This document shows positions 8,475 through 18,068 of a stretch of 64,000 nucleotides of DNA, in pieces. The DNA lies in assembly GCF_002813325.1 (NCBI RefSeq), contig NZ_PHUG01000001.1, forward strand, positions 2,418,001-2,482,000. Direction: 5' to 3'. Source of the DNA: Janthinobacterium sp. 64 (GTDB taxonomy: Bacteria; Pseudomonadota; Gammaproteobacteria; Burkholderiales; Burkholderiaceae_D). Within the stretch, counting starts at the first letter, position 1; every line of letters begins with the position of its first letter. The position numbers and the translations under genes are program-made. Below the pieces are notes generated by a model. The model ran no database searches and was not told the DNA's origin. It saw only the letters and a program-made list of their open reading frames with translations.

Positions 8475-9465
8475 GACAACGGGACTGCAAAAAGCATCGA
8501 TCCTGATGCTGGCACTGGGCGAGAGCGAAGCGGCCGAGGTCATGAAATTCCTCGGCCCGCGCGAAGTGCTGAAACTGGGCGCCGCCATGGCCACCATGAA
8601 GGGCATCGCGCACGAACAGGTGGTCGAGGTGCTCGACGACTTCCGCGCGCAGACGGAACTCAATTCCACCGTCGGCCTCGATTCGGACGAATACATCCGC
8701 CAAGTGCTCACCAAGGCGCTGGGCGACGACAAGGCATCCGTGCTGCTGTCGCGCATCCTGGGCGGCAAGGATGCGTCCGGCATCGAATCGCTGAAATGGA
8801 TGGATTCGCAATCCGTGTCCGAACTGATCCGCAACGAGCACCCGCAGATCATCGCCACCATCCTGGTCCACCTGGAACGCGACCAGGCGTGCGAAATCCT
8901 CGGCCATTTCACGGACCGTTTGCGCAACGACGTGGTCTTGCGCATCGCCACCCTGGACGGCGTGCAGCCGGCCGCCTTGCGCGAACTCAACGACGTGCTG
9001 ACGAAACTGCTGTCCGGTAACGAAAACATCAAGAAATCGTCGCTGGGCGGCGTGCGCGCGGCGGCCGAGATCCTGAACTTCATGAGCGGCGAGCAAGAAG
9101 GCTCGGTCATGGACAATATCAAGAACTACGACAACGACATGGCGCAAAAGATCATGGACGAAATGTTCGTGTTCGACAACGTGATCGATATCGACGACCG
9201 CGGCATCCAGCTGCTGCTGCGCGAAGTGCAGTCGGAAATGCTGATCATCGCCCTGAAAGGCGCCTCGCAAGAGCTGCGCGACAAGATCTTCAAGAACATG
9301 TCGCAGCGCGCCGGCGAGATGATGCGCGAAGACCTGGAGTCGAAAGGCCCCGTGCGCCTGTCGGAAGTGGAATCGCAGCAGAAACAGATCCTGCAGATCG
9401 TGCGCCGCCTGGCGGACGAGGGGCAGATTGTCTTAGGCGGAAAAGGCGAGGATTCGTTTGTCTAA
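8467..9465 (+). CDS. fliG: Flagellar motor switch protein FliG
   Basis: FliG is the rotor protein that takes torque from the stator and sets rotation direction with FliM and FliN. The 332-residue length is typical. The middle domain has the EHPQIIATILVHL segment (FliM-binding EHPQ motif, near residues 125-137). The C-terminal torque helix has the expected charged residues in SQRAGEMMREDLESKGPVRLSEVE (shown in parts: SQRAGEMM, REDLESKGPV). The start overlaps the fliF stop by 8 nt, indicating coupled translation. Confidence 0.97.
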   Translation: MTETTGLQKASILMLALGESEAAEVMKFLGPREVLKLGAAMATMKGIAHEQVVEVLDDFRAQTELNSTVGLDSDEYIRQVLTKALGDDKASVLLSRILGGKDASGIESLKWMDSQSVSELIRNEHPQIIATILVHLERDQACEILGHFTDRLRNDVVLRIATLDGVQPAALRELNDVLTKLLSGNENIKKSSLGGVRAAAEILNFMSGEQEGSVMDNIKNYDNDMAQKIMDEMFVFDNVIDIDDRGIQLLLREVQSEMLIIALKGASQELRDKIFKNMSQRAGEMMREDLESKGPVRLSEVESQQKQILQIVRRLADEGQIVLGGKGEDSFV

Positions 9466-10222
9466 CTTGATTCCCAAAGAGCAGCAAACCGCCTACCAGC
9501 GCTGGGAAATGACCTCGTTTGGCGACGAGCGTCCCAGCGTGGTGGCGGCGCGCAAGCTGCTCGAACCCGATCCTGAACCCGAATTCGACCCGGAAATGGA
9601 TCCATACGGCGAACTGCCGGAAGAAGAGCCGGCCCCGCCGCTCGAATACCCGACGCAGGAAGAACTCGACGCCATCCGCGAGGAAGCGCGCGCCACCGCC
9701 TTCGATGAGGGCCGCGCGGCCGGCTATGCGGAAGGCCACGCGGCCGGGCATGCCGATGGCCATGCGCAGTCGTATGCCGAAGGCAAGGCGGCCTCGGCCA
9801 TCGAGCTGGCGCATCTGCAAACCATCGCCGTCGACTTCGGCACGGCCGTACAGCAGGCCGACGAACTGATCGCCAACGACGTCATGGAACTGGCCTTGCA
9901 ACTGGCCAAGGCCATGCTCAAGACGGCCTTGCCCGTGCGCCCCGAACTGATGCTGCCGATGGTGCGCGAAGCCATCGAATACTTGCCCGTGCTGCAACAG
10001 CCGGCCTTGCTGATGCTGAACCCGGAAGACGCGCAAGTGGTGCGCGACGGCATCGGCGATGAACTCGACAAAGGTGGCTGGCGTGTCATCGAAGACCCGA
10101 GCGTGGAACGCGGCGGTTGCAAGATCGACACGGCCAGCAACCAGATCGACGCGCAAAGCTCCACCCGCTGGCAGCGCCTGACGCATGCGCTGGGCAAAGA
10201 CCTGGACTGGCTGGCGCCGTGA
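9458..10222 (+). CDS. fliH: Flagellar assembly protein FliH
   Basis: FliH binds and regulates the export ATPase FliI and tethers it to FliN. The 254-residue protein has an acidic N-terminal third ([20 protein letters not shown]), a central helix with the Gly/Ala-spaced repeats typical of FliH ([20 protein letters not shown], residues about 86-105), and the conserved C-terminal domain ([20 protein letters not shown] region, [15 protein letters not shown]). The start is a TTG at 9458 overlapping fliG by 8 nt with GCGAGGA just upstream; ATG 9509 would be a shorter alternative. Confidence 0.93.
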   Translation: MSNLIPKEQQTAYQRWEMTSFGDERPSVVAARKLLEPDPEPEFDPEMDPYGELPEEEPAPPLEYPTQEELDAIREEARATAFDEGRAAGYAEGHAAGHADGHAQSYAEGKAASAIELAHLQTIAVDFGTAVQQADELIANDVMELALQLAKAMLKTALPVRPELMLPMVREAIEYLPVLQQPALLMLNPEDAQVVRDGIGDELDKGGWRVIEDPSVERGGCKIDTASNQIDAQSSTRWQRLTHALGKDLDWLAP

Positions 10223-11628
10223 GCGAGCCCGTCAAAGGCCCGACTGCCCATGCGGCGCGCTGGCGCGCCTACCTGAGCGACTGTTCGGCCGTGGTCGGCT
10301 TCGTGGAACCGATGCAAATATCGGGCCGCGTCACGCGCGTGGCCGGCCTGGTGATGGAAGCGGTGGGCCTGCGCCTGGCCGTCGGTGCCGCCTGCACCGT
10401 GCCGCTGCCCAATGGCGGCAGGGTCGAGGCGGAAGTCGTGGGTTTCGAAGGCGAGCGCCTGTTTTTGATGCCGCAAAGCGACGTCGAGGGCATCGTGCCC
10501 GGCACGCGCGTGTTTTCCGTCGAACCGGCCATCCCCCGCCCCGGCAGCGTGGCGCACCCGCGCCGCCGCCCCAGCGACCGCGCGCGCCACCTGCCCGTGG
10601 GGCCGCAACTGCTAGGCAGAGTGCTCGATGGCGCGGGCCGCCCGCTCGACCAGCTCGGTCCGCTGCACACGACGGACAGCGCCCCCATCAACGTGCGCCC
10701 CGCCAATCCGCTGGGCCGCGCGCCCATCGTGTCCACCCTGGACGTGGGCGTGCGCTCGATCAACGCCATGCTGACCGTGGGCCGTGGCCAGCGCATGGGC
10801 CTGTTCGCCGGTTCCGGCGTCGGTAAAAGCGTGCTGCTGGGCATGATGGCCCGCTACACGGAAGCGGACGTGATCGTCGTCGGCCTGATCGGCGAACGGG
10901 GACGCGAGGTGAAGGAATTCATCGAGCAGATTCTCGGCCCCGAAGGCCTGGCCCGTTCCGTCGTCGTGGCGGCGCCGGCCGACACACCGCCGCTGATGCG
11001 CCTGCAAGGCGCCGCGTATGCGACGGCGATTGCCGAGCACTTCCGCGACCAGGGGCAAAACGTGCTGCTGATCATGGATTCGCTGACCCGCTACGCCATG
11101 GCGCAGCGCGAAATCGCCCTGGCCATCGGCGAACCGCCTGCCACCAAGGGTTATCCGCCATCCGTCTTCGCCAAGCTGCCCGTGCTGGTGGAGCGGGCCG
11201 GCAATGGCGAGGAAGGCGGCGGCTCGATCACCGCCTTCTACACCGTGCTGACCGAGGGCGACGACCAGCAAGACCCGATCGCCGACTCGGCGCGCGCGAT
11301 TCTCGATGGCCACATCGTGCTGAACCGGCGCCTGGCCGAGGCGGGACATTATCCCGCCATCGACATCGAGCAATCGATTTCGCGCGCCGCCCATTCGATC
11401 ACCACGCATGAGCACCAGCAGCAGGCGCGCAAGCTGAAACAGCTGTATTCGCGCTATGAACGCAGCCGCGACCTGATCAGCGTGGGCGCCTACAGCGCCG
11501 GCACCGACCCCGTGCTGGACCAGGCGATTGCCCTGCATGAAAAGATCGAGGCGTTTTTGCAACAGCAAATCACCGAGCGGGTCAGCATGGACGAGAGCTT
11601 GGGGCAACTTACCGCTCTATTCGACTGA
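10219..11628 (+). CDS. fliI: Flagellum-specific export ATPase FliI
   Basis: FliI is the F1-beta-like hexameric ATPase of the flagellar export apparatus. The product, 469 residues from the GTG at 10219, contains Walker [29 protein letters not shown], Walker [19 protein letters not shown] and the [20 protein letters not shown] segment of type-III ATPases. GTG 10219 overlaps the fliH TGA (GTGA), a tight coupling that decides the start; a longer reading to 10117 would lie inside fliH and has no family similarity. Confidence 0.97.
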   Translation: MSEPVKGPTAHAARWRAYLSDCSAVVGFVEPMQISGRVTRVAGLVMEAVGLRLAVGAACTVPLPNGGRVEAEVVGFEGERLFLMPQSDVEGIVPGTRVFSVEPAIPRPGSVAHPRRRPSDRARHLPVGPQLLGRVLDGAGRPLDQLGPLHTTDSAPINVRPANPLGRAPIVSTLDVGVRSINAMLTVGRGQRMGLFAGSGVGKSVLLGMMARYTEADVIVVGLIGERGREVKEFIEQILGPEGLARSVVVAAPADTPPLMRLQGAAYATAIAEHFRDQGQNVLLIMDSLTRYAMAQREIALAIGEPPATKGYPPSVFAKLPVLVERAGNGEEGGGSITAFYTVLTEGDDQQDPIADSARAILDGHIVLNRRLAEAGHYPAIDIEQSISRAAHSITTHEHQQQARKLKQLYSRYERSRDLISVGAYSAGTDPVLDQAIALHEKIEAFLQQQITERVSMDESLGQLTALFD

Positions 11629-11660
11629 TTAGGGCTTGCATGGCGGGAATATAATCAGAC

Positions 11661-12101
11661 ATGGCTTCTCCTTCCCAACTTGCAACCCTGATCGACCTTG
11701 CCCAGCGCGAAACGGACGACTGCGCCAAGCGCCTGGGCGCGGCCCTGAAGGCGCTCGACGATTGCCGCCAGAAGCTCGACATGCTGTCCGGCTACCGCGA
11801 CGACTACGCCCAGCGCTTCGAGGCAAGCATGAGCAACGGCATCACGCCCATGGCTTACCGCAACTTCCAGGCTTTCATGGTCAAGCTCGACAGCGCCATC
11901 CAGGGCCAGCAGCAAGTGGTCGAGCATGCGCAGGCGCGCAGCGAGAATGAAAAGATGCGCTGGCAGCTGGCCGAACGCAAGCGCATGTCCTACACCACCC
12001 TGAACAACCGGGCGCAGGAACAGGCGCTGAAGCTGGAAAACAAGCGCGACCAGAAAGCAATGGATGAGCACGCGGCGCGACAAGCCTATTACAAACGCTA
12101 A
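11661..12101 (+). CDS. fliJ: Flagellar export chaperone FliJ
   Basis: FliJ is a coiled-coil protein that sits in the central channel of the FliI hexamer and links it to FlhA. The 146-residue product is almost all helix and charged, with segments such as LATLIDLAQRETDDCAKRL and QQVVEHAQARSENEKMRWQL and a basic C-terminal end, as in other FliJ proteins. It follows fliI by 32 nt and precedes fliK by 19 nt. Confidence 0.93.
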   Translation: MASPSQLATLIDLAQRETDDCAKRLGAALKALDDCRQKLDMLSGYRDDYAQRFEASMSNGITPMAYRNFQAFMVKLDSAIQGQQQVVEHAQARSENEKMRWQLAERKRMSYTTLNNRAQEQALKLENKRDQKAMDEHAARQAYYKR

Positions 12102-12120
12102 GCAACACTGAGGCAGCATC

Positions 12121-13398
12121 ATGCAAACCCAGCCAACACCGATTTCCCAGATTATCTCGCCGAACGCCACGCCGGGCGCCGCCAACCGCAGCCAGCCGCC
12201 CACCAGCAGCACGGCGGGCGACTTCCAGCGCACCCTGAATCGCCAGATCGAGCAACGCCAGGCCAGCCGCAATATGGAGCAAGCGCAAGTGCAAGCATCG
12301 GCGGCAAGCCGCCCCGCCAGCCCTGCGGCAACGCCGGCCCACGCCCAGGCGCCGGCCAGGGAAACGACGCCAGCGCAAGCGGGCACCGAACAGGCCGCCA
12401 ACAAGGAACAGCCTGCCGCGCCGGTCAGCGAGGCGCCCGCCACCAGCGACAACGCCACGGCCGAGGCCAGCGTGCCCGCCATTCCCGCCGCGCCAGTCCC
12501 GCCGCCTGCCGATCCGGCCGCCGAGATGCTGGCCCTGGTGGGCAGCATCCAGCTGGCCATCCAGCCGCCAGCGGCCAAGGCCGCGCCGGAACTGCCCGCG
12601 CGCGCCAGCGTCAAGGCCGACGCCAAGGGCCCGGCAACAGGGGCCTTGCTGGCAGCCGGCCAGGGCAGCGGCAAGGCCGCCGCCACGGTCATCGCGCAAG
12701 CCGACAACGGCGACTTTGCCGACAGCCTGGGCATGGCCCAGGGCAAGGCAGCCGCCACGCCAGGCGCCAGCGTGCCGAACGGCAAGGCCGAGCCGGGCAA
12801 GCTGGCCATCGACGCCCAGTTGGCGGCCACGGCCAGGGCGGGCACCGCCGTAGCCGAACCAATCCTCAAGGAAACACCTGCCGACCTGAGCCGTCTGGCA
12901 ACCCAGTTGCAGCCGAGCGCGCTGCAGCAGGCCGCCGCCGCCGTGGCCGTGCCGGCAGACAAGCTGACGGGCCGGGTCGGCACGCCGGCCTGGGATCAGC
13001 AACTGGGGCAGAAAGTCGTGTGGATGGCGGCCGGTGGCGACCAGAGCGCCACCCTGACCCTGAATCCGCCCGACCTGGGGCCTGTGCAAGTGGTCCTGAC
13101 GGTCACCAATGACCAGGCCGATGCCGCCTTCATGTCGGCCCAGCCCGAAGTACGCCAGGCGCTGGAAGCGGCCATGCCGCGCCTGCGCGAGATGATGAGC
13201 GAAGCGGGTATCGCCTTCGGCAGCGCCACCGTCTCGGCCGGCACGCCGGAACAGCAAAACAATGGCGAGCGTGCCGCCCCGGGCGAACGCCGCGGCAATG
13301 GCCAGGGCGGCAGCGTCTCCGGTGGCGAGATCGCCATCGCACCGGCGGCGGGCGGACGCAGCCGGCCCAGCCTGAGTGCCGTGGATACCTTTGCCTGA
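12121..13398 (+). CDS. fliK: Flagellar hook-length control protein FliK
   Basis: FliK measures the hook and triggers the switch of export specificity from hook to filament proteins through FlhB. The 425-residue product has a long Ala/Pro-rich, low-complexity N-terminal ruler (about residues 1-290) and a conserved Flg_hook domain at about 295-370: WDQQLGQKVVWMAAGGDQSA, LTLNPPDLGPVQVVLTV and LRQAL/MPRLREMMSEAGI-type elements. Position after fliJ and before a terminator at 13468 marks the end of a sub-operon. A second FliK-type protein lies at 3729-4916. Confidence 0.94.
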   Translation: MQTQPTPISQIISPNATPGAANRSQPPTSSTAGDFQRTLNRQIEQRQASRNMEQAQVQASAASRPASPAATPAHAQAPARETTPAQAGTEQAANKEQPAAPVSEAPATSDNATAEASVPAIPAAPVPPPADPAAEMLALVGSIQLAIQPPAAKAAPELPARASVKADAKGPATGALLAAGQGSGKAAATVIAQADNGDFADSLGMAQGKAAATPGASVPNGKAEPGKLAIDAQLAATARAGTAVAEPILKETPADLSRLATQLQPSALQQAAAAVAVPADKLTGRVGTPAWDQQLGQKVVWMAAGGDQSATLTLNPPDLGPVQVVLTVTNDQADAAFMSAQPEVRQALEAAMPRLREMMSEAGIAFGSATVSAGTPEQQNNGERAAPGERRGNGQGGSVSGGEIAIAPAAGGRSRPSLSAVDTFA

Positions 13399-13467
13399 GG
13401 CCAATTCATCGGCCGCAAGCCTCAAGCGCGCCCCAGGGAGTAACTTTTCGTCTAAAAACAGCGAGTT

Positions 13468-13489
13468 GAGGGCGCTTCCGCCCTCTTTT
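13468..13489 (+). terminator. Rho-independent terminator between fliK and fliL
   Basis: GAGGGCG (13468-13474) and CGCCCTC (13479-13485) form a perfect 7-bp stem with a CTTC loop, followed by TTTT. It would end or attenuate the fliF-fliK transcript, so fliL onwards may have its own promoter in 13490-13584. Confidence 0.75.
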
Positions 13490-13584
13490 CACTGCATCCT
13501 TCTGCGCAGAATTTGCCGATAATGACATAATGGCGTCGTGATCCACTTCCATGCACTCGTGTACCATTGAAAGCAAATCCAAAA

Positions 13585-14097
13585 ATGAAAGCAGATCCGA
13601 AAGCAGATGCAGGCCTGGCCCCCGCCGGCGCCTCGAAAAAGAAGCTTCTGATCATAGTACTGGCCGCGGTGCTGGTGGCCGGCGGCATCGGTGGCGGTGC
13701 TGCCTGGTACTTCCTGCATGGCAAGGCCGATAAAGAAGAAGCGGCGCCCAGCAAGAAAAAACATGCCGCTTCCAAGGCAGGCCCGCCCGTCTTCGTGCCC
13801 ATCGACTCCTTCACCGTCAACTTGCAGCCGGAAAATGGCGAGCAATACCTGCAGATCGCCTTCACCTTGCAGGCCAGCAGCCCGGAAGAAATGGACTTGA
13901 TCAAGGTCAACATGCCGAAAGTGCGCAGCCGCTTGCTGCTGCTGCTGTCCGGCAAGAAGGCATCCGAACTCAATACGGTGGAAGGCAAGCAGCAACTGGC
14001 GGCCGAAATCATCAATCAGGTGAACCAGCCGTTCGAGGACAAAGGGCCGGAGCAGGACGTGACGGACGTATTATTTACCGCATTCATCATTCAATAA
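13585..14097 (+). CDS. fliL: Flagellar basal body-associated protein FliL
   Basis: FliL is a single-pass inner-membrane protein that surrounds the stator and supports torque under load. Taking ATG 13585 the product has 170 residues: a lysine-containing N-terminus, a membrane segment at about residues 21-41 (LLIIVLAAVLVAGGIGGGAA), a Lys/Ala linker, and the periplasmic FliL domain with FVPIDSFTVNLQPENGEQYLQ and the C-terminal VLFTAFIIQ. A TTG at 13567 would add six residues; neither start has a strong ribosome binding site. It leads fliL-M-N-O-P-Q-R, and fliM starts 6 nt after its stop. Confidence 0.93.
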   Translation: MKADPKADAGLAPAGASKKKLLIIVLAAVLVAGGIGGGAAWYFLHGKADKEEAAPSKKKHAASKAGPPVFVPIDSFTVNLQPENGEQYLQIAFTLQASSPEEMDLIKVNMPKVRSRLLLLLSGKKASELNTVEGKQQLAAEIINQVNQPFEDKGPEQDVTDVLFTAFIIQ

Positions 14098-14103
14098 GCA
14101 GCC

Positions 14104-15090
14104 ATGGCCGATAATTTCCTCTCCCAGGAAGAAGTCGATGCCCTTCTGAAGGGCGTCAACGGAGACCAGGACGACGCGCAGGCGCCGGAAGATGTCACGG
14201 GAGTTCGTACCTACAACCTGGCAACCCAGGAGCGCATCGTGCGCGGCCGGATGCCAACGTTGGAAATTATCAACGAGCGTTTCGCCCGCCTGCTGCGCGT
14301 GGGCCTGTTCAACTTCCTGCGCCGCAGCGCCGAAGTATCGGTCGGTTCCGTGCGCGTCTCGAAATACAGCGAGTTCATCCGCAACCTGGTGGTGCCGACC
14401 AATCTGAACCTGGTCCACATGAAGCCGCTGCGCGGCACGGCCCTGATGGTCTTCGATCCGGGCCTCGTGTTCCTGCTGGTCGACAATCTGTTCGGCGGCG
14501 ACGGACGTTTTCATACGCGTGTCGAAGGACGCGACTTTACGCAGACGGAGCAGCGCATCATCCTGCGCATCCTCGACATCGTCTTTGAAGCCTATACCAA
14601 GTCGTGGGAACCGGTCTTCCCCGTCGAGTTCGAATATATCCGTTCGGAAATGAACACGCAGTTCGCCAACATCGCCACGCCGAACGAGGTCGTCGTCGCC
14701 TCGACGTTTACGGTGGAACTGGGCTCCGTTTCCGGACAAATCCACTTCTGCATGCCGTATTCGATGATCGAGCCGATCCGCGATTCGCTGACCTCGAGCC
14801 TGCAGGGCGAAGCGCTGGAAGTGGACAAGCGCTGGATCCGCCTGATGACGCAGCAGATCCAGATCGCCGAAGTCGAACTGGTGGCGTCGCTGGGCACGGC
14901 GCGCGTCTCGTTCGACGAGATTTTGAACATGAAGGTGGGCGACATCATTCCGCTCAACATACCCGAACTGATCGCCGCCACCGTCGACGGCGTGCCCGTG
15001 ATGGATTGCACGTATGGCGTGTTGAACGGACAATATGCGCTGAAGGTTGAAAAGTTGTTGGCAAATTCCGATAACATGAACAATCACTAA
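14104..15090 (+). CDS. fliM: Flagellar motor switch protein FliM
   Basis: FliM is the C-ring protein that binds CheY-P and FliG to set rotation direction. The 328-residue product has the N-terminal CheY-binding motif LSQEEVDALLKGV (about residues 5-17), the middle CheC-like domain (DNLFGGDGRFHTRVEGRDFT; FGEIL-type helices) and the C-terminal SpoA domain (VGDIIPLNIPELIAATVDGV). The presence of the CheY-binding helix implies chemotactic control, though no che gene is in the window. Confidence 0.97.
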   Translation: MADNFLSQEEVDALLKGVNGDQDDAQAPEDVTGVRTYNLATQERIVRGRMPTLEIINERFARLLRVGLFNFLRRSAEVSVGSVRVSKYSEFIRNLVVPTNLNLVHMKPLRGTALMVFDPGLVFLLVDNLFGGDGRFHTRVEGRDFTQTEQRIILRILDIVFEAYTKSWEPVFPVEFEYIRSEMNTQFANIATPNEVVVASTFTVELGSVSGQIHFCMPYSMIEPIRDSLTSSLQGEALEVDKRWIRLMTQQIQIAEVELVASLGTARVSFDEILNMKVGDIIPLNIPELIAATVDGVPVMDCTYGVLNGQYALKVEKLLANSDNMNNH

Positions 15091-15141
15091 ATAACTACCC
15101 GGGCCGCGTTGCGGTCCGTATCTGCACAACAGGAGAAACAC

Positions 15142-15576
15142 ATGTCTGATAACCAAGACGACCAAAGCGCGGAAGACGATTGGGGCGCGGCCATTGCCGA
15201 GCAGGCCAAGGCGGAAGCCGAAGCGCTGCAAAACCAGGCCGCCAATACGGCCAGCGCGGCCAGCGCCGCCGTGTTCAAGGACTTTTCCAAGCAGGCGTCG
15301 AAGTCGGAAACGCACAACGATATCGATTTCATCCTCGATATCCCCGTGCAGCTGACGGTCGAACTGGGCCGCACCAAGATCGCCATCAAGAACCTGCTGC
15401 AACTGGCACAGGGTTCCGTGGTCGAGCTCGACGGCCTGGCCGGCGAACCGATGGACGTGCTGGTCAACGGCTGCCTGATCGCCCAGGGCGAAGTGGTGGT
15501 GGTGAATGACAAGTTTGGTATCCGCCTGACCGACATCATCACGCCTTCCGAACGCATCCGAAAATTGAATAAATGA
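15142..15576 (+). CDS. fliN: Flagellar motor switch protein FliN
   Basis: FliN forms the bottom of the C-ring and docks FliH-FliI export complexes. The 144-residue product has an acidic, Ala-rich N-terminal part and a typical SpoA domain at about residues 65-142: IPVQLTVELGRTKIAIKNLL, GSVVELDGLAGEPMDVLVNG and VVNDKFGIRLTDIITPSERI. ATG 15142 is chosen because AGGAGA stands 6 nt upstream. Its TGA overlaps the fliO ATG (ATGA). Confidence 0.96.
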   Translation: MSDNQDDQSAEDDWGAAIAEQAKAEAEALQNQAANTASAASAAVFKDFSKQASKSETHNDIDFILDIPVQLTVELGRTKIAIKNLLQLAQGSVVELDGLAGEPMDVLVNGCLIAQGEVVVVNDKFGIRLTDIITPSERIRKLNK

Positions 15577-16148
15577 AGCCTGGCCTGTTGATTTCCACCG
15601 TGCTGCCGCTCATGGCGGCATGCAGCATTGCCCACGCCGAACCGGCAACCGCGTCAGCGCCTGCGGCCAGCGCCGCCAGCGCTTCCGTCGCAGTGGTCAG
15701 CGAGACGCCGCCAGCCGCCGCAACGGCGGCGGCATCCGCACCTGCCGCCGCCCTGCCCGCCATGCCGGCAGGCGCGCCCATGGCGATGGCGCCGACGAGC
15801 TCGGCCGGCAGCTTGCTGCAAACCATCTTCGCGCTGGTGTTCGTGCTGGCCCTCTTGATCGGCCTGGCCTGGTTCATGAAGCGCTATGGCCCCAAAGTCA
15901 TGGGCGGCAACAACAGGATGCGCGTCGTCAGTTCGCTCAATCTGGGTGGACGCGAACGCATCGTCCTCGTCGAAGTGGCCGACCAGTGGATCGTCGTCGG
16001 CGCCTCGCCCGGCCGCATCAACGCGCTGGCCACCCTGCCGCGCCAGGAAGGCGAGTTGCCGCAACTGGCAACGGCGCAAAACGGCCCCGCGGCCGCCAAT
16101 TTTTCCGAGTGGCTGAAACAGACCATCGAAAAACGCAATGGGAAATAA
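15573..16148 (+). CDS. fliO: Flagellar biosynthetic protein FliO
   Basis: FliO is a membrane protein that helps assemble the FliP ring of the export gate. The 191-residue product begins with a signal-like segment ([20 protein letters not shown]), followed by an Ala-rich linker of about 55 residues, a membrane segment near residues 84-103 ([19 protein letters not shown]) and the cytoplasmic FliO domain ([32 protein letters not shown]). It overlaps fliN by 4 nt and fliP by 11 nt. Confidence 0.92.
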   Translation: MKPGLLISTVLPLMAACSIAHAEPATASAPAASAASASVAVVSETPPAAATAAASAPAAALPAMPAGAPMAMAPTSSAGSLLQTIFALVFVLALLIGLAWFMKRYGPKVMGGNNRMRVVSSLNLGGRERIVLVEVADQWIVVGASPGRINALATLPRQEGELPQLATAQNGPAAANFSEWLKQTIEKRNGK

Positions 16149-16914
16149 GCAGCAGATGGCGTGGTCCAACGTAAAGACTCCCCTGACCTGGCTGCTGGCG
16201 GCGGCCGCCCTGGCCTTGCCGCTGTGGGCCATGGCCCAGCCGGGCATCCCGGCCTTCAACAGCACGCCGGCGCCGGGCGGCGGACAGAATTACTCGCTGC
16301 CGGTGCAGACGCTCATCCTGATGACGTCGCTCACCTTCCTGCCGGCGGCCCTCCTGATGATGACCTGCTTCACGCGCATCATCATCGTGCTGTCGCTGCT
16401 GCGCCAGGCCATCGGCACGCAATCGGCGCCGCCGAACCAGGTGCTGGTGGGCCTGGCCCTGTTCCTGACGCTGTTCGTCATGGGCCCCGTGTTTGACAAG
16501 ATCTATACGGATGCGTATCTGCCGTATCAGGAAAACAAGATCAGCATGCAGCAGGCGATGGACAAGGGCGTCGATCCCCTGAAAACCTTCATGCTCAAGC
16601 AGACGCGCCAGGCCGACCTGGCCCTGTTCGCCAAGATGTCGCGCTCGCCGGCCCTGCAAGGCCCGGAAGACGTGCCGCTGCGCATCCTCGTGCCCGCCTT
16701 CGTCACCAGCGAACTGAAAACGGCATTCCAGATCGGCTTTGCCATCTTCATCCCGTTTTTGATCATCGACATGGTGGTCGCCAGCGTGCTGATGTCGATG
16801 GGGATGATGATGATGTCGCCGGCGACGATCTCGCTGCCGTTCAAGCTGATGCTGTTCGTGCTGGTCGATGGCTGGCAACTGCTGCTGGGCTCGCTGTCGC
16901 AGAGTTTTTACTAG
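16138..16914 (+). CDS. fliP: Flagellar export gate protein FliP
   Basis: FliP forms the pentameric core of the export gate with FliQ and FliR. The 258-residue protein has a cleavable signal peptide ([18 protein letters not shown]), and the family segments [60 protein letters not shown] and [22 protein letters not shown] 16138 overlaps fliO by 11 nt; ATG 16156 (MAWSNV) also gives a good signal peptide. Confidence 0.97.
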   Translation: MGNKQQMAWSNVKTPLTWLLAAAALALPLWAMAQPGIPAFNSTPAPGGGQNYSLPVQTLILMTSLTFLPAALLMMTCFTRIIIVLSLLRQAIGTQSAPPNQVLVGLALFLTLFVMGPVFDKIYTDAYLPYQENKISMQQAMDKGVDPLKTFMLKQTRQADLALFAKMSRSPALQGPEDVPLRILVPAFVTSELKTAFQIGFAIFIPFLIIDMVVASVLMSMGMMMMSPATISLPFKLMLFVLVDGWQLLLGSLSQSFY

Positions 16915-16924
16915 GGGACGCACG

Positions 16925-17194
16925 ATGACACCCGAAAGCGTCATGACCCTGGGCCGCCATGCGATGGAAGTCACCCTGATGGTGGCCGCTCCCATGCTGC
17001 TCGTCGCCCTCATCATCGGCTTGATCGTGAGTATTTTCCAGGCGGCCACGCAGATCAACGAATCGACCCTGTCCTTCATCCCCAAGCTGGTCGGCATCTT
17101 TGTCGCCCTCGTCGTCGCCGGTCCGTGGATGCTGTCCGTCATGCTCGACTACATGCGCCAGGTATTTACGGGCATTCCGAACCTGGTGGGTTAG
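16925..17194 (+). CDS. fliQ: Flagellar export gate protein FliQ
   Basis: FliQ is an 89-residue two-helix membrane protein that wraps around the FliP-FliR ring. It starts MTPESVMTLGRHAMEVTLMV and has two hydrophobic hairpins: MLLVALIIGLIVSIFQAATQ and VGIFVALVVAGPWMLSVML, with the conserved QINESTLSFIPK link between them. GGGGACGC just upstream of ATG 16925 is the likely ribosome binding site. fliR follows after 16 nt. Confidence 0.96.
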   Translation: MTPESVMTLGRHAMEVTLMVAAPMLLVALIIGLIVSIFQAATQINESTLSFIPKLVGIFVALVVAGPWMLSVMLDYMRQVFTGIPNLVG

Positions 17195-17210
17195 TGCAGC
17201 CACCATTGCC

Positions 17211-18062
17211 ATGCTGACCCTGTCGAGCATCGAACTGAACACGTGGATCGCAGCACTGCTGTGGCCGCTTAGCCGCATCCTCGGCCTGATCGCGGCCGCG
17301 CCCCTGTTCGGCAACGCGGCCGTGCCGGCCACCGTGAAGGTGACCCTGGGCGCGCTGCTGGCCATGATCATCGCCCCCACCGTGCCGGCCTTGCCTGCCG
17401 TCAACCCGATGTCACTGCCCGGTTTGCTGATCCTCACGCAAGAGATGCTGGTGGGCCTGGCCATGGGCTTTTCCATCCGCATCGTGTTTTCCGCCATCGA
17501 AATGGCCGGCGAACTCAGCAGTCTCACCATGGGCCTGGGCTTCGCCTCGTTCTTCGACCCCCAAACCAAGGGCAGATCTTCCGCCATCAGCCAGTTCCTC
17601 GTCATGCTGGCCACCTTGATGTTTTTGACAGTCAACGGCCACCTGGTCTTGCTGGCGGCGCTGGCGGAAAGCTTTGTCAGCCTGCCCATTTCATCGAGTC
17701 CCATCAGCGGCGGCGGTTTCCAGCAATTGGCGGCCTGGGGCGGCGAAATCTTCCGTTCCGGCCTGCAGATTTCGCTGCCCATCATCGCCGCCCTGCTGCT
17801 GACCAACGTGGCGCTAGGCATCTTGACGCGGGCGGCGCCGCAGCTGAACATTTTCGGTATCGGTTTTCCCGTGACCCTGGGCGTGGGCTTGCTGGTGATC
17901 AGCATGGTCTTGCCCTACCTGGCCACGCCGTTCCAGAATATGTTCCTGCGCGGCATAGAAACGGCGCGTTTGCTGCCGCGCGGCTTTGCCACGCGCGACC
18001 GGCCACCGCCGCCCGCGCCGCCGAATCCCTTGCGCCCCAAGCAGCCTGCGCCAGCGCCCTGA
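17211..18062 (+). CDS. fliR: Flagellar export gate protein FliR
   Basis: FliR completes the FliPQR export gate. The 283-residue product has six or more membrane segments, including FGNAAVPATVKVTLGALLA and EMLVGLAMGFSIRIVFSAIE, and the GFASFFDPQTKGRSSAISQF loop typical of FliR. The last about 22 residues form a proline-rich cytoplasmic tail (RPPPPAPPNPLRPKQPAPAP) not found in most homologues. ATG 17211 is chosen because the upstream frame lies inside fliQ. The stop is only 6 nt from the convergent exporter gene. Confidence 0.96.
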   Translation: MLTLSSIELNTWIAALLWPLSRILGLIAAAPLFGNAAVPATVKVTLGALLAMIIAPTVPALPAVNPMSLPGLLILTQEMLVGLAMGFSIRIVFSAIEMAGELSSLTMGLGFASFFDPQTKGRSSAISQFLVMLATLMFLTVNGHLVLLAALAESFVSLPISSSPISGGGFQQLAAWGGEIFRSGLQISLPIIAALLLTNVALGILTRAAPQLNIFGIGFPVTLGVGLLVISMVLPYLATPFQNMFLRGIETARLLPRGFATRDRPPPPAPPNPLRPKQPAPAP

Positions 18063-18068
18063 TCCGGG

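Noticed and set aside
13515..13522. GCCGATAA before fliL, a perfect sigma-28 -10 element
   Set aside because: The sequence 19 nt upstream (ATCCTTCT) has no resemblance to TAAAGTTT, so the promoter is not supported.
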